DNA of 64,000 bases from contig NC_087384.1 of NCBI RefSeq assembly GCF_963675165.1, positions 545,001 through 609,000 on the forward strand. Direction: 5' to 3'. The notes beneath the pieces were generated by a model. It did no database searches and was not told the DNA's origin. It saw nothing but the letters and a program-made list of their open reading frames with translations. The DNA comes from Halichondria panicea (taxonomy: Eukaryota > Porifera > Demospongiae > Suberitida > Halichondriidae). Within the stretch, counting starts at the first letter, position 1, and each line of letters begins with the position of its first letter. A program made the translations under genes and the position numbers. This document shows, in pieces, positions 33,801 to 43,901 of this stretch.

Positions 33801-36656
33801 ACTTTGCAATCGAGGGTTGATCAATTCGCAACAATAAAATCGCAAAACCTAAATTATTACCAGTAAATACACACGATCCTTGTTAAAACACAATAGTTAT
33901 ATCACAAAGGGTCAAATGTTCTGCTGATTTGGCTCATTCGCTAGTAAGTAATACAGTGTATCTATGGCATATCTAGACATACAAAATTTCAACCCACTCT
34001 TGTCTCAAAGTCGTGTGGACAGCAGGGCAGAACAAAATAGCTAGTGTGGTAAGAAGACCGCCCCGCCATCACTGGAATCCATGGCGTCAGCTCGTCCGAG
34101 TGGTTGCCTAGTAACCAGTCAAAGTTAGGGAATAGAGTCTCGTCAGATGGAGTCAAAGTACTCACCTAAAAAATGCAGTTTTTAGATTGTATAATATTAA
34201 GCGATTAATTTTCTCACTTCAAGAGTGGCTTTATCTCGAAACATTCTCCATATTTTTCTTGCCCTTAAATCAATTCCCTTGCCTGGATGCTATACAAAAG
34301 CGATAAGTTTGTCACAGTGTAATGAGTGCAGTTGGTAGCTAGGCCTCACCCCTTCAGCCGCTAGCAGGTACACAAGGAGCCCGTTCCCACAGCCTAGGTC
34401 AACGAAGGACTGTTTGTCTCTCAGACCTAGCTCTTCCCTCTCTACCTCCCACAATACCTGAAGTGGATAAATACAAATAAATACATGTGAATATCAGGTT
34501 ACAAGTGACTAAAGCTGGCTACTGAAACATGCAATCAATGCACTCGATATAAAAAATTATATATATTCGAGCTCTAGACTAACTTATGATCATTGGAAGT
34601 TAGCTCAAGACATGAATATCAATTAAAAAATGATTTTACGTCCCATAGCAGATTTTCCCAATAAATAACAAAATTATATGATAGGAACCCAGTAGGTTCC
34701 CAACAAGTAGAGCACACGGCTACCACTGCCACTCACCAGAAGGTAGCTAGCAATAGCAATGTCCTCATACACAAACTTGTGAGGGTCAGTCGCTTCAGGC
34801 CAGCTCTGCAAACACATACACACACATACAAGCCACAGTAATAAATCAACTGTGTAATATAATTTCCTGTGCACAAGGATATCTCACCCACTGACATAGA
34901 GAATGTATAGTTACAGAGGATTTCTAGTTGGTTGACTGTTAGTTAAAAGTGAACCATAACTGCAGGAAACACACAGTGTGTGTGTGTGTGGTGCACTTTA
35001 ACCTTTAACGAGCAGTCAATCAACCTGAAACCCTCTATACCTTAACCAAGTGTTCTCCATATTTTGATTTCAGCTCTCGATACAGCTGTGAGTAACGAGA
35101 TAGGGGTACTAGGGACTTCCCCCTTCTTGCCGATGGGGACTTCCCCTTATTCTCCTCAGACCATTGACAGACTTTTGGTAAGAGGACTGCTTTGAGCCAC
35201 TCTAGAGTGGGTGTGGTCACTCCGTTAGTGGGTGTGGCTGAATCCCTCACAGTGGGGCTGTCCAGTTTGTCGTCAGGAGGTATCCAAGTACTCAAGACAA
35301 TCCTACAAGTGCAGTGCATGTGATCAGAATGACACTGCAATGTTGAAAAATTGCATTCAAAAAAGTGACATAGCATCCACTGATACATTACGGATACAAC
35401 TGAATGTATACATTGCAACATCTTAAAAGTGATCCAAATTATCCCCAAAACACACATGCAGGACATCCTAAACCAAGTTGAGCTATTTATAGCCTCTAAC
35501 GAGTATATTATGTAATGAGTGCATGCAGTAGGCCAGCTTACTGAGTGTCAGCTGCGGTTACTAGCTGGAGTCTGTACGAGCCAGGGGGGATGGTGGAGTG
35601 GGCGGGGCACTGTTCATCAAGGGGGCAAAAGGTCACTGTATAACAATCCTCGTCTGAGAAAATGAATAGACATTATCATAACTTTATTTCTGAAAGCTGA
35701 GTTTTTTCAGGTTGTATGTTCAATTAAATGAACTACTATTATTTTTTTGGTGCAATTTCAGCAAAATACCATGGGCTGTGTGTGTGTTGTCCATGGTATT
35801 TTTTTTATAATTATGGCCTGTTCCAAATTTGGGATTTGAGCATACCATTCTGAAAGAGCTACTTCTAAACTTCAGAAATCATAAAAATCGTTGAATCTGG
35901 ACCATCAGAACTCTAGTTACAGAGAGACGCTAGTACTAATACTCTTAAACAAAAAATAAAGCATTTTTGAACGGCCATAACTTTGGTTCAGTTGGTCCAA
36001 TAACGTTAATTTTCTAATTTTCTGAAAGCTTAGAGAGAGGCCTTTCAGATAACGTATTAAAATCAAAGGTCTATTTTGGGCCTGTTTTAGACAAAATACC
36101 ATGGGCTATATATAGCCCATGGTCTTTATCTGAAAATAGGAAATTATGGCCCTTTTCAAATTTGGGATTTGAGCATACCATATGAAAGAACTTCTTCTAA
36201 GCTCTCAGAAAAAATCATAGAAGTATTCAAATTGGATCACCAGAACTCAAGTTATGGCTGTTTGAAGATGCTACACTTGACACTGGGATGTATAATAAGA
36301 GTATCCCACAACCTACCGATAACTACAGCCTCCAGACTCTCAGCCATGTTCCTCATTCTAGGAAGCATTCTCCTCACAACCACCCGACTACTAGCTCTAC
36401 TCTCATCCGAAAGCACACACGAGACAAGGCTACTCAAACACTCTCCATACAGCACATCACTAGAAGCATGAGAAGCACCACAATCATCATTGACGTGTGT
36501 AGTGGTGTACTCCACACTATGAGAGCTGTAGACCTCCACACAGCCCAGTAGGCGTCTGTTTATCACCTGTGGTCTTGTCAGCCATACCTCCACGCCAGAA
36601 TAGAAGTCTGTAGCAGCACAAGAGACTATCTTTTCAGATTGTGCTTTCCAACTCAT
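30851..36656 (-). CDS. TRMT44: TRMT44, tRNA(Ser) Um44 methyltransferase
   Basis: Eleven exons: 36656-36317, 35653-35542, 35302-35041, 34805-34737, 34457-34350, 34289-34218, 34165-33998, 33228-33106, 32464-31924, 31706-31590 and 31101-30851. They total 2163 nt, 720 residues, with a continuous phase. The SAM-binding motif is FVDLGCGNGLLVYLLAAEG, followed by HPGKGIDLRARKIW, DELTPWIPVMAGRSSY and FVLPCCPHDF, the conserved TRM44 core. A C-terminal C3H zinc finger, CWFYHHHPQGCPRLDTDCPYAH, is also present in animal TRMT44. The enzyme 2'-O-methylates uridine 44 of serine tRNAs in the cytoplasm. Exon 9 has two in-phase acceptors nine bases apart. The variable Ser/Thr-rich segment in exon 9 is unassigned. 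The gene starts 236 bp from CYB5D2, head-to-head. Confidence 0.94.
32593..32688 (+). repeat. CA/CG/CATA compound microsatellite
   Basis: About 95 bp of ACACAC with ACGC and ATAC variants, in the TRMT44 intron upstream of exon 9 on the minus strand (TG-rich in the transcript). Confidence 0.92.
33240..33530 (+). repeat. Complex tandem repeat in TRMT44 intron 8
   Basis: Nested copies of GTGTGGGGGGTATGAGAGG combined with AACAGAGCTGGCTTAACACT. The higher-order unit is about 100 bp and is repeated nearly three times. It starts right after the donor of exon 8. Open frames across it are low complexity. Confidence 0.9.
35690..36270. repeat. Dispersed palindromic repeat, double copy, TRMT44 intron 1
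   Basis: Two tandem copies of the CCATAACTT family. The ACCATGGGCTATATATAGCC core is near 36098 and an altered core, CCATGGGCTGTGTGTGTTGTCC, near 35769. Arms share CTTAGAGAGAGGCCTTTCAG and CAAATTTGGGATTTGAGC with the MKS1-intron copies. Confidence 0.75.
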
Positions 36657-36892
36657 TCTCTAAAAAAAACAGCCACGTGGGTGGGCTCTAATTAGAAACA
36701 TTGTTTACTTTTTAGTGATGGGCGTGACTGGATGTGGTTTCTAAAGGTCTAGACAGGAAGTATTCAAGGTCCCACTTCCTCTGTACTTCCTGTCTTCTTC
36801 CCCGCAAGCACTCTCTCTCTCTCTCTCTCTAGCTCTGTGATTCAGCTGCCAGTGCTGTTACTATTCTCGGAAGACTTCTGAGGGGCCCTGAT
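36657..36892. promoter_or_regulatory. Divergent promoter interval TRMT44 / CYB5D2
   Basis: 236 bp between outward-facing starts, with a (CT)n run at about 36810-36830 on the CYB5D2 side. No TATA box seen. Confidence 0.6.
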
Positions 36893-38072
36893 ATGAGTAA
36901 ACCGTTCCTACTGGGTGTGATCCTCATCCTAGTAGCTGTGGGCTATCAGTACAGAGAGGCACTTCAATCACTCCTCCCTGACTCAATCAAAAGAGATATC
37001 AAATCAAACAGCCCGAAATCATCCAACCAGCAGACACCCTCCACAGAGGCAGGACCTAGCATTAAGAACTTCCCCGATCCTCAATATTATAATCCGCCCT
37101 TTGACCCAGAGCATCCTTCAGAACCAATCTACTCTAAATCTGGAACTCGTTTGATCACACTCAATGAGCTGGCAGCCCACGGACACAACGGGACACTCAG
37201 GCCACTCTGGTTGGCTGTCGTGGGGCGTGTGTTCGATGTGGAAAAGGGGGCAGAGCACTACTATGGCCCCAGTGGGGGATACAACTTCTTCACCGGTATA
37301 GTGGATATTACTGCTCGCATTACAATCTTTAAAAACTAACTGTTGTTTCAGAATATACCTAGTGGAAAAATTACTTCAAATCCTTCGAATTGTATATATA
37401 TACGTGAAGTTAATATATACATAATATAGCTACATGTATGTGTGCCATGTACAATGTACAACATGTACAATGTGTACGTACGAACCCATTATTATAAACT
37501 GTCTTGTTCTTCAGGTCGTGACGGCTCCAGGGGATACATTACTGGAGAGTTTAACGATGAGGGTCTCATTGACGACATTGAGGGACTTAGTCTGGCTCAG
37601 ATAGGGGAACTGGACGGATGGGTCAAATTTTACGACAAAGACTACACGTTCGTGGGTAAACTGATTGCCCGCTACTACAACAAGGACGGTAGCCCCACTA
37701 AAGAGTGGTACAAGTATCAGAGGTCACTCACTGACAAGGACAAGCTCGATGCGGAGACAGCAAAGCTCAAGAAGAGGTACCCTGGTTGTAACTCACACTG
37801 GACTCAGGATGAGGGAGGCAAGGTCTTCTGTTCCACTGGAAGGTGAGGGAATTATATAGTTGAGCAGAGAGTCATTAAATTTCAGTACATTGTAGTTATT
37901 TCTCCTGTACGCAAACCAAATTTGTTTTTCTAGACTTAAAATATGCTGTATGTATAATTATACGATTTGCAACACATGGTTACCTAACACCCTTCCATCA
38001 CCCACACCCACACACTCACACACACACACACACCCACACACACACACACACTCACACACTCACACACACACA

Positions 38073-38109
<37 letters not shown>

Positions 38110-38124
38110 ACACACACACACACA

Positions 38125-38202
<78 letters not shown>

Positions 38203-38400
38203 GGAGGAACACAGAGGGACTGGGTGGGCTACCCTCGACGTTACTTTGCCCCGGGCTCCAAGAACTGGCGTTGTGCGTGTGTCCGTGACGATGATCTCAA
38301 TAGTGTTCATGTCAAGATGTACCCTCTCTGTGACCCTGTCTCCGTGGAGTGCAAAGTGCATCCAGACCAAATTGCTAAACTAAGAGAGACTGGCGGCTAG
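36893..38400 (+). CDS. CYB5D2: Neuferricin (cytochrome b5 domain-containing 2)
   Basis: Three exons, 36893-37295, 37515-37842 and 38202-38400, total 930 nt (309 residues). Residues about 5-20 (FLLGVILILVAVGYQY) form a membrane anchor or signal. The cytochrome b5-like heme-binding segment spans the first splice: LITLNELAAHG, LWLAVVGRVFDVEKGAEHYYGPSGGYNFFTGRDGSRGYITGEF, the MAPR-type pattern that uses Tyr rather than two His. The C-terminal part (WTQDEGGKVFCSTGSGG, RDWVGYPRRYFAPG, CACV) matches neuferricin specifically. The family is an extracellular or endomembrane heme protein linked to neurogenesis in vertebrates; its sponge role is unknown. The acceptor of exon 3 is the end of a 200-bp CA repeat. 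The ORF visible past 37295 is intronic read-through. Confidence 0.94.
38000..38201 (+). repeat. (CA)n microsatellite forming the CYB5D2 exon 3 acceptor
   Basis: About 200 bp of CACA with occasional CCCA and CTCA units. Its final CAG is the splice acceptor for TGGAGGAACACAGAGGG. Confidence 0.94.
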
Positions 38401-38636
38401 ACTAGAGACGATAGTTTTATGTTCAATGCTTTTGAATTACATGCTAGCCAATACTTATTACTCACGATAATTTAATGTAGATCTAAACTGTACTGGAGAA
38501 TGATCTAATGTTCGGAGTGTAATATACTATAAAATTATATAAAACAACGAGTGCACTATAATAAAAACAAAATGTACAAAGAAGAATTAAAATGTCTATA
38601 TAACTACGGAGTCTTGTTGTATATATACAGTTGTGC

Positions 38637-38642
38637 AATAAA
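38637..38642 (+). terminator. Poly(A) signal of CYB5D2
   Basis: AATAAA on the plus strand, 237 bp after the CYB5D2 stop and only four bases before the stop codon of the convergent KMT5A gene. The two 3' UTRs probably overlap. Confidence 0.5.
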
Positions 38643-38645
38643 GTT

Positions 38646-40926
38646 CTAACTCTCCAGCCATGGGTGGGATTGAATGACTTCTTTACTCCTCTCTCCATAA
38701 TCGTAGAGAAGCTCCTCTCTGGCTGGTATGTTCCGTGATGCCATTAGACAGAGGAAAGGATCACCGTCCACCTCGTGTAGTTTGGTGTTCACGTTGGCTT
38801 CTGTTCGGGAGTGGTTGAGTAGACGTCCCATTCGACCGTTGTCCTCTGTAGCATCAATACTGTGTGTGTGGGTGTGTGTGTGTGTGTGCGTGTGTGTGTG
38901 TGTATGTGTGTGTGAGGAATTAATGATTATGTAGTATGTACTTAACAGGGCTCGAAATAACAGTCTGACACCTGACAAAATCTGGTTATTATGTGCACGT
39001 GACAGATCATTGCACGTGTTAGTCAGACATTTTGTCGGAGCGTACATGTAGAGCTAGCCAGTTTGGGTTAGCTATTTTAGCACGCCATTGTCGGAGTTCT
39101 AGTAGCTCAGAACAAGAAGTATGGATAAATGGATCAGACCAAGAATTACAAATTGCCTCATGGCTGTACATTGAATGTAGTTAGCTAGCTGAGAGCAAGC
39201 GAACTATCTAAAGTTCTTAGTTTGTTCTCTCTCTCTGGCTGAAGGGTCTCTAACTGGCTGGTGGGGTTCTCTCCAAAGTTTCATAATAAGCTAAGAAACT
39301 TGAACGAGTTTATTGATGGCTCAAGGAATACTCAAGCGTCCAACTTAATTTCTCATTTTCGGGAAAAGACCATGGGCTATAGCCCAAGATATTTTGTCAA
39401 AAACAGGCCCAAAATAGACTTCAAAGATCATGCTGCCAGCCTCATGCACAAGATCAAACCAGTTAATGACTGTGCATGAGGCTATAATTATCTGATTTGA
39501 ATATAGAAATTATAAATAGTATGGCCAACTTTATGTTGATTGCATGTCAGAGCAAAAAATTGTATTTTGTCGGATCAAAGCAGTAATTGTACTGACATTT
39601 TAACGGTCATGCTAATATTTTTAGCGCGAGCCCTGGTACTATTTTAAGTAGCCTCGCTTCCCAGGCTGCAAGCAAGGGTCTGGGATCGAAGCTATAATTA
39701 TTATAAGGCCAAGAGTAAAACTACAGTGTTTACTGTTACAACAATGGTGGAAACAACGCAAACTGTCCACAATAGTACCCTCCAATGACATAAAGGATGT
39801 ACAGTACAATCGTCTTATTTATACGTGTAATTATTGTCTCACCAATATTTCTTGCTTTTGTGCTCAAAGTAGTACATGTAGCATCCGACATCTGAGTCTT
39901 TTGAATATTCCGCCTCTTTTGTTTTAGCCTTCTCGAAAGATATGAGCTCTCCGGAATATTCACAAATAAAGTCTCCCTTCACTCGAGGAATCGTTGTGAC
40001 CACACCCTTTCCCTTTATTTCGTCCTTTATAACCTCCAGATTGTCTTCACATTTGGCACGAAGCTTGGACGATATCTCATCATACTTCTCGCTCTAAGAG
40101 GAGAGAGGGGAAGGAAGTGATATTGAGTATCAAAATCAATGAAATTTAGCACCCTACTTGTTAATACAACTACAATTACCGTATAGCGCGAAATTTTCGA
40201 GGGGCTTAATTTTCGCGGATTTCGTGGGTTAGAATTCTACACGAAAATAAGTCCACGAAAATTGCTAAATTACCTGCTATAACGTGCAAAGATTTAAGGC
40301 GTGGCTTCCGGTTAGCAGTCATTCCGCGAACATTGTGCAACGAAATGGCTTTTAGAGGCCAATCCACGAAATATAAGTGCCTCGAAAATTTCGCGCTATA
40401 CGGTAACTTAAAACATTATCCTAGCTCTCTTAGTACCACACCTATTTATTATATAAATGCATGTAAGACACACCATTACCAAATCATTGGTTGAACTGGT
40501 TATAGAGTCGGCTCACTTCAATGTGTGATTTGCATTTCCTGGTACTCCTCCGCACATGGTAATAATCATCCAGTGTAGTTTGATGTGTTGTGTCAGTTAT
40601 CTTCTGCTGTGACCTCCGACTCCTACGTTGCTGCTCACATTTCGGCTCTGTCTTGCTTCTCTGTGCTCGAGGACAGGGCTTGCTTGCAAGCAGTGGTGCT
40701 ACTTCATCTACATTATTTTTTTGTCGGCTGGTAGGCTGACTACCTGCAGGTACATGTACGTAGTCACAATCGTCAGACACACACATAATTATGATCATTC
40801 ATTCCATTAATAGTCTGAATAATATTATTATTATACCAACTAACAACTAACTATGACCTGGAATACTCCATAAATATCATAGCTACATGTAGTAAATTTA
40901 CCCTTTGCTTTTTTTTTTGTAGGCAT
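38646..40926 (-). CDS. KMT5A: KMT5A (SETD8/PR-Set7) histone H4K20 methyltransferase
   Basis: Four exons, 40926-40902, 40743-40517, 40093-39843 and 38859-38646, total 717 nt, 238 residues. It starts MPTKKKAKG. The PIP-box/degron-like motif QTTLDDYYHVRRSTRK is in exon 2. The SET domain reads GKGVVTTIPRVKGDFICEYSGELI, GCYMYYFEHKSKKYCIDAT, GRLLNHSR and EELLYDYGERS, ending HPWLES, which lines up with the whole human catalytic domain. The enzyme mono-methylates histone H4 Lys20 in the nucleus, and in vertebrates PCNA-coupled CRL4-Cdt2 degrades it in S phase. The N-terminal region is shorter than in human. Intron 2 contains a MITE and intron 3 a dispersed repeat; exon 4 is entered from a CA/TG run. 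Exon 2 must end at GTGAGC (40516), because reading on meets a stop. Confidence 0.95.
39290..39430. repeat. Dispersed palindromic repeat fragment in KMT5A intron 3
   Basis: A short fragment containing ACCATGGGCTATAGCCCAAG and AACAGGCCCAAAATAGACTT, shared with the copies in MKS1 and TRMT44 introns. The rest of this intron (38860-39842) is unremarkable. Confidence 0.65.
40179..40403. mobile_element. MITE family 1, copy 3
   Basis: A 225-bp element with CCGTATAGCGCGAAAT ends and TA flanks, inside KMT5A intron 2. It is the copy with the best-matched ends. Confidence 0.9.
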
Positions 40927-41090
40927 AGTCGAGTAGCTTGTCCTGCTCAAGCTAGGTGTTCAAACTTTGAATTTTATCAATTGGAAATGATCGTTGTAGA
41001 GCAATGTGTAGATGGGAATTCCCCTATTAGGCCTACAACTACAAGGGGGCGGAGCCTTAGACCAATGTAGAAGCAGAAGAAGAAGAATAC
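40927..41090. promoter_or_regulatory. Divergent promoter interval KMT5A / 3beta-HSD-like
   Basis: A 164-bp gap between two outward-facing start codons. It includes GAAGCAGAAGAAGAAGAA just before the plus-strand ATG. No TATA box. Confidence 0.55.
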
Positions 41091-42263
41091 ATGTCTTCTG
41101 AAAGCGCAAGCAGTGTCTCTCTGTCTTCAGAGCCCTTGGAAAAACTGGTGGTGGTGATCACAGGTGGCAGTGGAGCGCTGGGCTCTCAAATAGCGAGGAT
41201 TATTCATGAGAAATGGGAAGATGTGACTGAAATCAGGCTGTTTGACACAGTACCTCCTAACCAGCCTCTCATTACTTCCATCACTGGCTATGCAACTCCC
41301 CCATCAAAGCCCAAGGTCTCCTACTATCATGGAAGTGTCCTCGATCCAAATTTGATAGCTACGGCTTTTGTACAGGCTGATATTGTGATCCACTGTGCGG
41401 CAATAGTTGAGCAAGGAAGTGTAATGGCAAGAGGTCGAATGAGAGAGGTGAACATCGATGGAACTCAAAACGTTATCCAATCTTGTATCGACTGTGGTGT
41501 GAGAGCGCTTGTATACACAGGGAGCATAGCTCAAGCGCTAACAGTTCAGAAAAACTCGCTACCTCAGAGACTAGACGAAAAAGTGTCTAAGCTCACTTCC
41601 TACGATGATTTAGTGTTTCCACATTATGGTGGCTCTAAGAACGAAGCTGAAAATCTGGTATTATTGGCTAATGGACGCGAAGGAAAGAAAACAATTCGAC
41701 TGGCTACTTGTTCACTGCGATGTCCCCCGATGTTTGGAGAGGGGGATAAGAGTTTGGTAATTACACCTCTTAGGATTGCGAAACAGTGTAAGGGCTATTA
41801 TGTGCCTATAGGAATGAGTATCGGTTGTGGAATCACCATGCAATCTTTGTATATTGGTAATGGTGCCTGGGCCCATGTTGTCGCTGCAAGGAAGTTGCTT
41901 GATGATGGAGGCGATTCTACTATCGGAGGTGAAGTGTTTTACATCGGAGACCACGGTCCTGTCTGCTCATCTGCTAATTTTCACAAGCAGTTTCTACATC
42001 CTCTTGGTTTCAAGGTGGTCCCAATCGGCATTCCCTTATTTATTCTGATGCTATTGGCGTATGTGTTAGACTTTGTTTGTCTGTTGCTCGCTCTTGTGAG
42101 GATTGATGTGTCCTGTTTATTAAATCGGAGTTCTATGCGATTCTTCAAAGTCAGTCACTCATTTTCGTGGGAGAAGGCTCGTCAAGAGTTGGGTTATGAA
42201 CCTTTGTACTCTCATCAAGATGCTCTAGCTAGGTCAATGGAACACTATAGAAATGTCATTTGA
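41091..42263 (+). CDS. 3beta-hydroxysteroid dehydrogenase-family SDR
   Basis: A single-exon 390-residue frame. A short Ser-rich N-terminus is followed by the Rossmann nucleotide-binding motif VVITGGSGALGSQIA (residues about 20-34). Next come VSYYHGSVLD, ADIVIHCAAIVEQGS and the extended-SDR active site YGGSK (Y-x3-K), preceded by LVYTGSIAQA. Residues about 315-340 (IPLFILMLLAYVLDFVCLLLALV) are a hydrophobic segment at the place where 3beta-HSD/NSDHL enzymes have a membrane contact. These enzymes oxidise 3-hydroxysteroids or sterol carboxylates with NAD(P). The substrate here is not deducible, and sponges have rich sterol chemistry. The gene is intronless, between intron-bearing KMT5A and LYRM9, and is the left end of the intronless enzyme block. 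Confidence 0.85.
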   Translation: MSSESASSVSLSSEPLEKLVVVITGGSGALGSQIARIIHEKWEDVTEIRLFDTVPPNQPLITSITGYATPPSKPKVSYYHGSVLDPNLIATAFVQADIVIHCAAIVEQGSVMARGRMREVNIDGTQNVIQSCIDCGVRALVYTGSIAQALTVQKNSLPQRLDEKVSKLTSYDDLVFPHYGGSKNEAENLVLLANGREGKKTIRLATCSLRCPPMFGEGDKSLVITPLRIAKQCKGYYVPIGMSIGCGITMQSLYIGNGAWAHVVAARKLLDDGGDSTIGGEVFYIGDHGPVCSSANFHKQFLHPLGFKVVPIGIPLFILMLLAYVLDFVCLLLALVRIDVSCLLNRSSMRFFKVSHSFSWEKARQELGYEPLYSHQDALARSMEHYRNVI

Positions 42264-42368
42264 GTGCATGCATTTGCTCTTAATGTTATGTAATTATTTT
42301 GTCTTGTTATTCATGATGTGGTAGATCTATTGTTCTGATGTTTAGAAGCGTGTACTGTATAAAAGAGA

Positions 42369-42778
42369 ATGGCTTGTGTAGTGAGGTCCCCCAAGGCTCT
42401 ATACAGACTGTTGCTTAGGGAGATCACAGTCCTGCCCAACGATGCTCAGAAACACTACAAGCACAGGATAAAACAAGTTAATAATTAACTGTGCAATGTG
42501 TTTACATACAGTATGGTTACCAGGTAGCTAAGGTCTTAATAAATATACTCCCATGCAAGTCTTTGTTTAATATGTACATGTACATGTGGCTGCATTGCTT
42601 TGAAGGAGTTCGCTAGCCATTCTGAGGAGAGTGATGGTGAGAGAGTGGGTCAAATCATGGAGGGGGCAGTTAGGGACGTGCAGTGGCTCGTCAAGAAGGT
42701 ACACGACTGAACATTTTGTGTGGTTGTGCTAATTTAGATCATTTTATTTATTTTCAGTACACACAAGAAAAGAAATAA
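42369..42778 (+). CDS. LYRM9: LYRM9, small LYR-motif protein
   Basis: Three small exons, 42369-42476, 42606-42698 and 42758-42778, give 73 residues. It begins MACVVRSPKALYRLLLREI (the L-Y-R motif) and continues LPNDAQKHYKHRIKQ, EFASHSEESDGERVGQIMEGAVRDVQWLVKKYTQEKK. This follows vertebrate LYRM9 closely (QQHYKHAVRQ, HSDEDNPERIQQII, DADWIMNKYKK as I recall them). LYR proteins are mitochondrial adaptors that bind acyl carrier protein and help assemble Fe-S or respiratory components; the specific job of LYRM9 is not settled. The last exon codes only six residues plus a stop. A truncated inverted copy lies at 45726-46257. Confidence 0.88.
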
Positions 42779-43082
42779 CATGTAGTGCCCAGGATCTAGG
42801 AACAGTTCATCATCATTAAAAAGAGACAACTGTGTATTTCATTTGTACCATTAATGATCTTTACCTATGGCTATGAATCATGATGTGGGTAAAGATCGTC
42901 AGTAGAACAAATTCTCTTCAATTACATGCATACAAATGTACATGTACACTTGATGTAATCAAGAATTCATTAGGAATGCTATGTAATGTACAACATGAAT
43001 AGAACAAAATTCTTCTGTGTCCAGTAAAAAAATGTACCATTGTAGCCTAACAAATCATGTGATGATTAGATTAATTATAAGC
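42779..43082. other. Convergent spacer LYRM9 / methyltransferase
   Basis: 304 bp holding the two 3' UTRs. It contains the inverted pair GATCTTTACC...GGTAAAGATC around 42856-42900, which is also present in the inverted copy near 45735-45780. Confidence 0.45.
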
Positions 43083-43901
43083 TCAGGGCTTGGTTACTTT
43101 AATGTACAGTAGTTTTCGAGGGACATGAAATGATCTGAGATTATTCTCGACTCTGTACTGCTCCAAAGACTCCTCGTCTACAGTAGATATGTCGAAGAGG
43201 CCATGGCTTACTCCATGAAAATACGATATGAGTTCTTTCAGGCTCCCCCACTCCTCGTGTGATTGCTTCGTATCTATAGACTTCACTACAAATCCTGCTG
43301 CCTCTGCTAGCTCTCGATAAGTGCTTGCTGTCTCCCACACCTGTTGTTCGTACATCAGCTTGTGGTGGAAGTCAGGACCAGCAAACTCGGAAAAAGCATC
43401 AAGGATATCGGCCATGAATTCGGGCGTTCCATCAAAAGTTAGGAGTACAAAACTCCCCCCAGAGCGTAGTTTTTCATGAAGACGTTTAAAGAGAGCCACT
43501 TTATCCATGACTCGCTGAATAACATGGTTACAGAACACGAGGTCGTAATCTTGTCCAGGAAATGTCTGATCATTCTCCACCAGAAACTTGATATTTGGCT
43601 TCTTCTTACTGCTCTCCTTGGCAATTTTAATCCTCTCTGCATCTGGATCTACAGCCACCACTCTCCCCTCTGGTCCCACTAGTTCACTCAAGACCCTTGT
43701 GAAGTGCCCAGTTCCACATCCAAGGTCTAACACCTTTTCCCCCTGCTGTACACCAGCCAGATTAATGAGGGCCTCTCCAACGATCTTCTGATGGTCTTGG
43801 AGCTGATTGTAGTCACTAGCAGGGAACCAGTGACATCTTCTATTGTGTCTGCCATTCTAGTGATATTAAATTTATTATCAAGAGTATAATTATACAGTCA
43901 T
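43083..43901 (-). CDS. Class I SAM-dependent methyltransferase, substrate unknown
   Basis: The main exon runs from 43856 to the TGA at 43083. It begins NGRHNRRCHWFPASDYNQLQDHQK and includes motif I VLDLGCGTGHFTRVL, motif II VVAVDPDAERI, DYDLVFCNHVIQRV and a post-core LRSGGSFVLLTF. There is no in-frame ATG before motif I, and the exon is preceded by CACTAG. A plausible start is the 6-base exon ATG-ACT at 43901-43896, with a 39-base intron (43895-43857) that restores phase and would give about 259 residues. This is inference; a further upstream exon is possible. The overall type resembles bacterial-style ubiE/trans-aconitate methyltransferases, and no specific orthologue is recognised. A broken copy of the middle of this gene sits at 46322-46446. 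Confidence 0.75.

Noticed and set aside
35232-36471. Plus-strand frames across 35232-36551
   Set aside because: Shadows of TRMT44 exons 1-3 and of the palindromic repeat in intron 1.
40484-40516. Extension of KMT5A exon 2 to a stop after YNQFNQ
   Set aside because: GTGAGC at 40516-40511 is a strong donor. Splicing there joins the SET domain in phase, whereas reading on truncates the protein.
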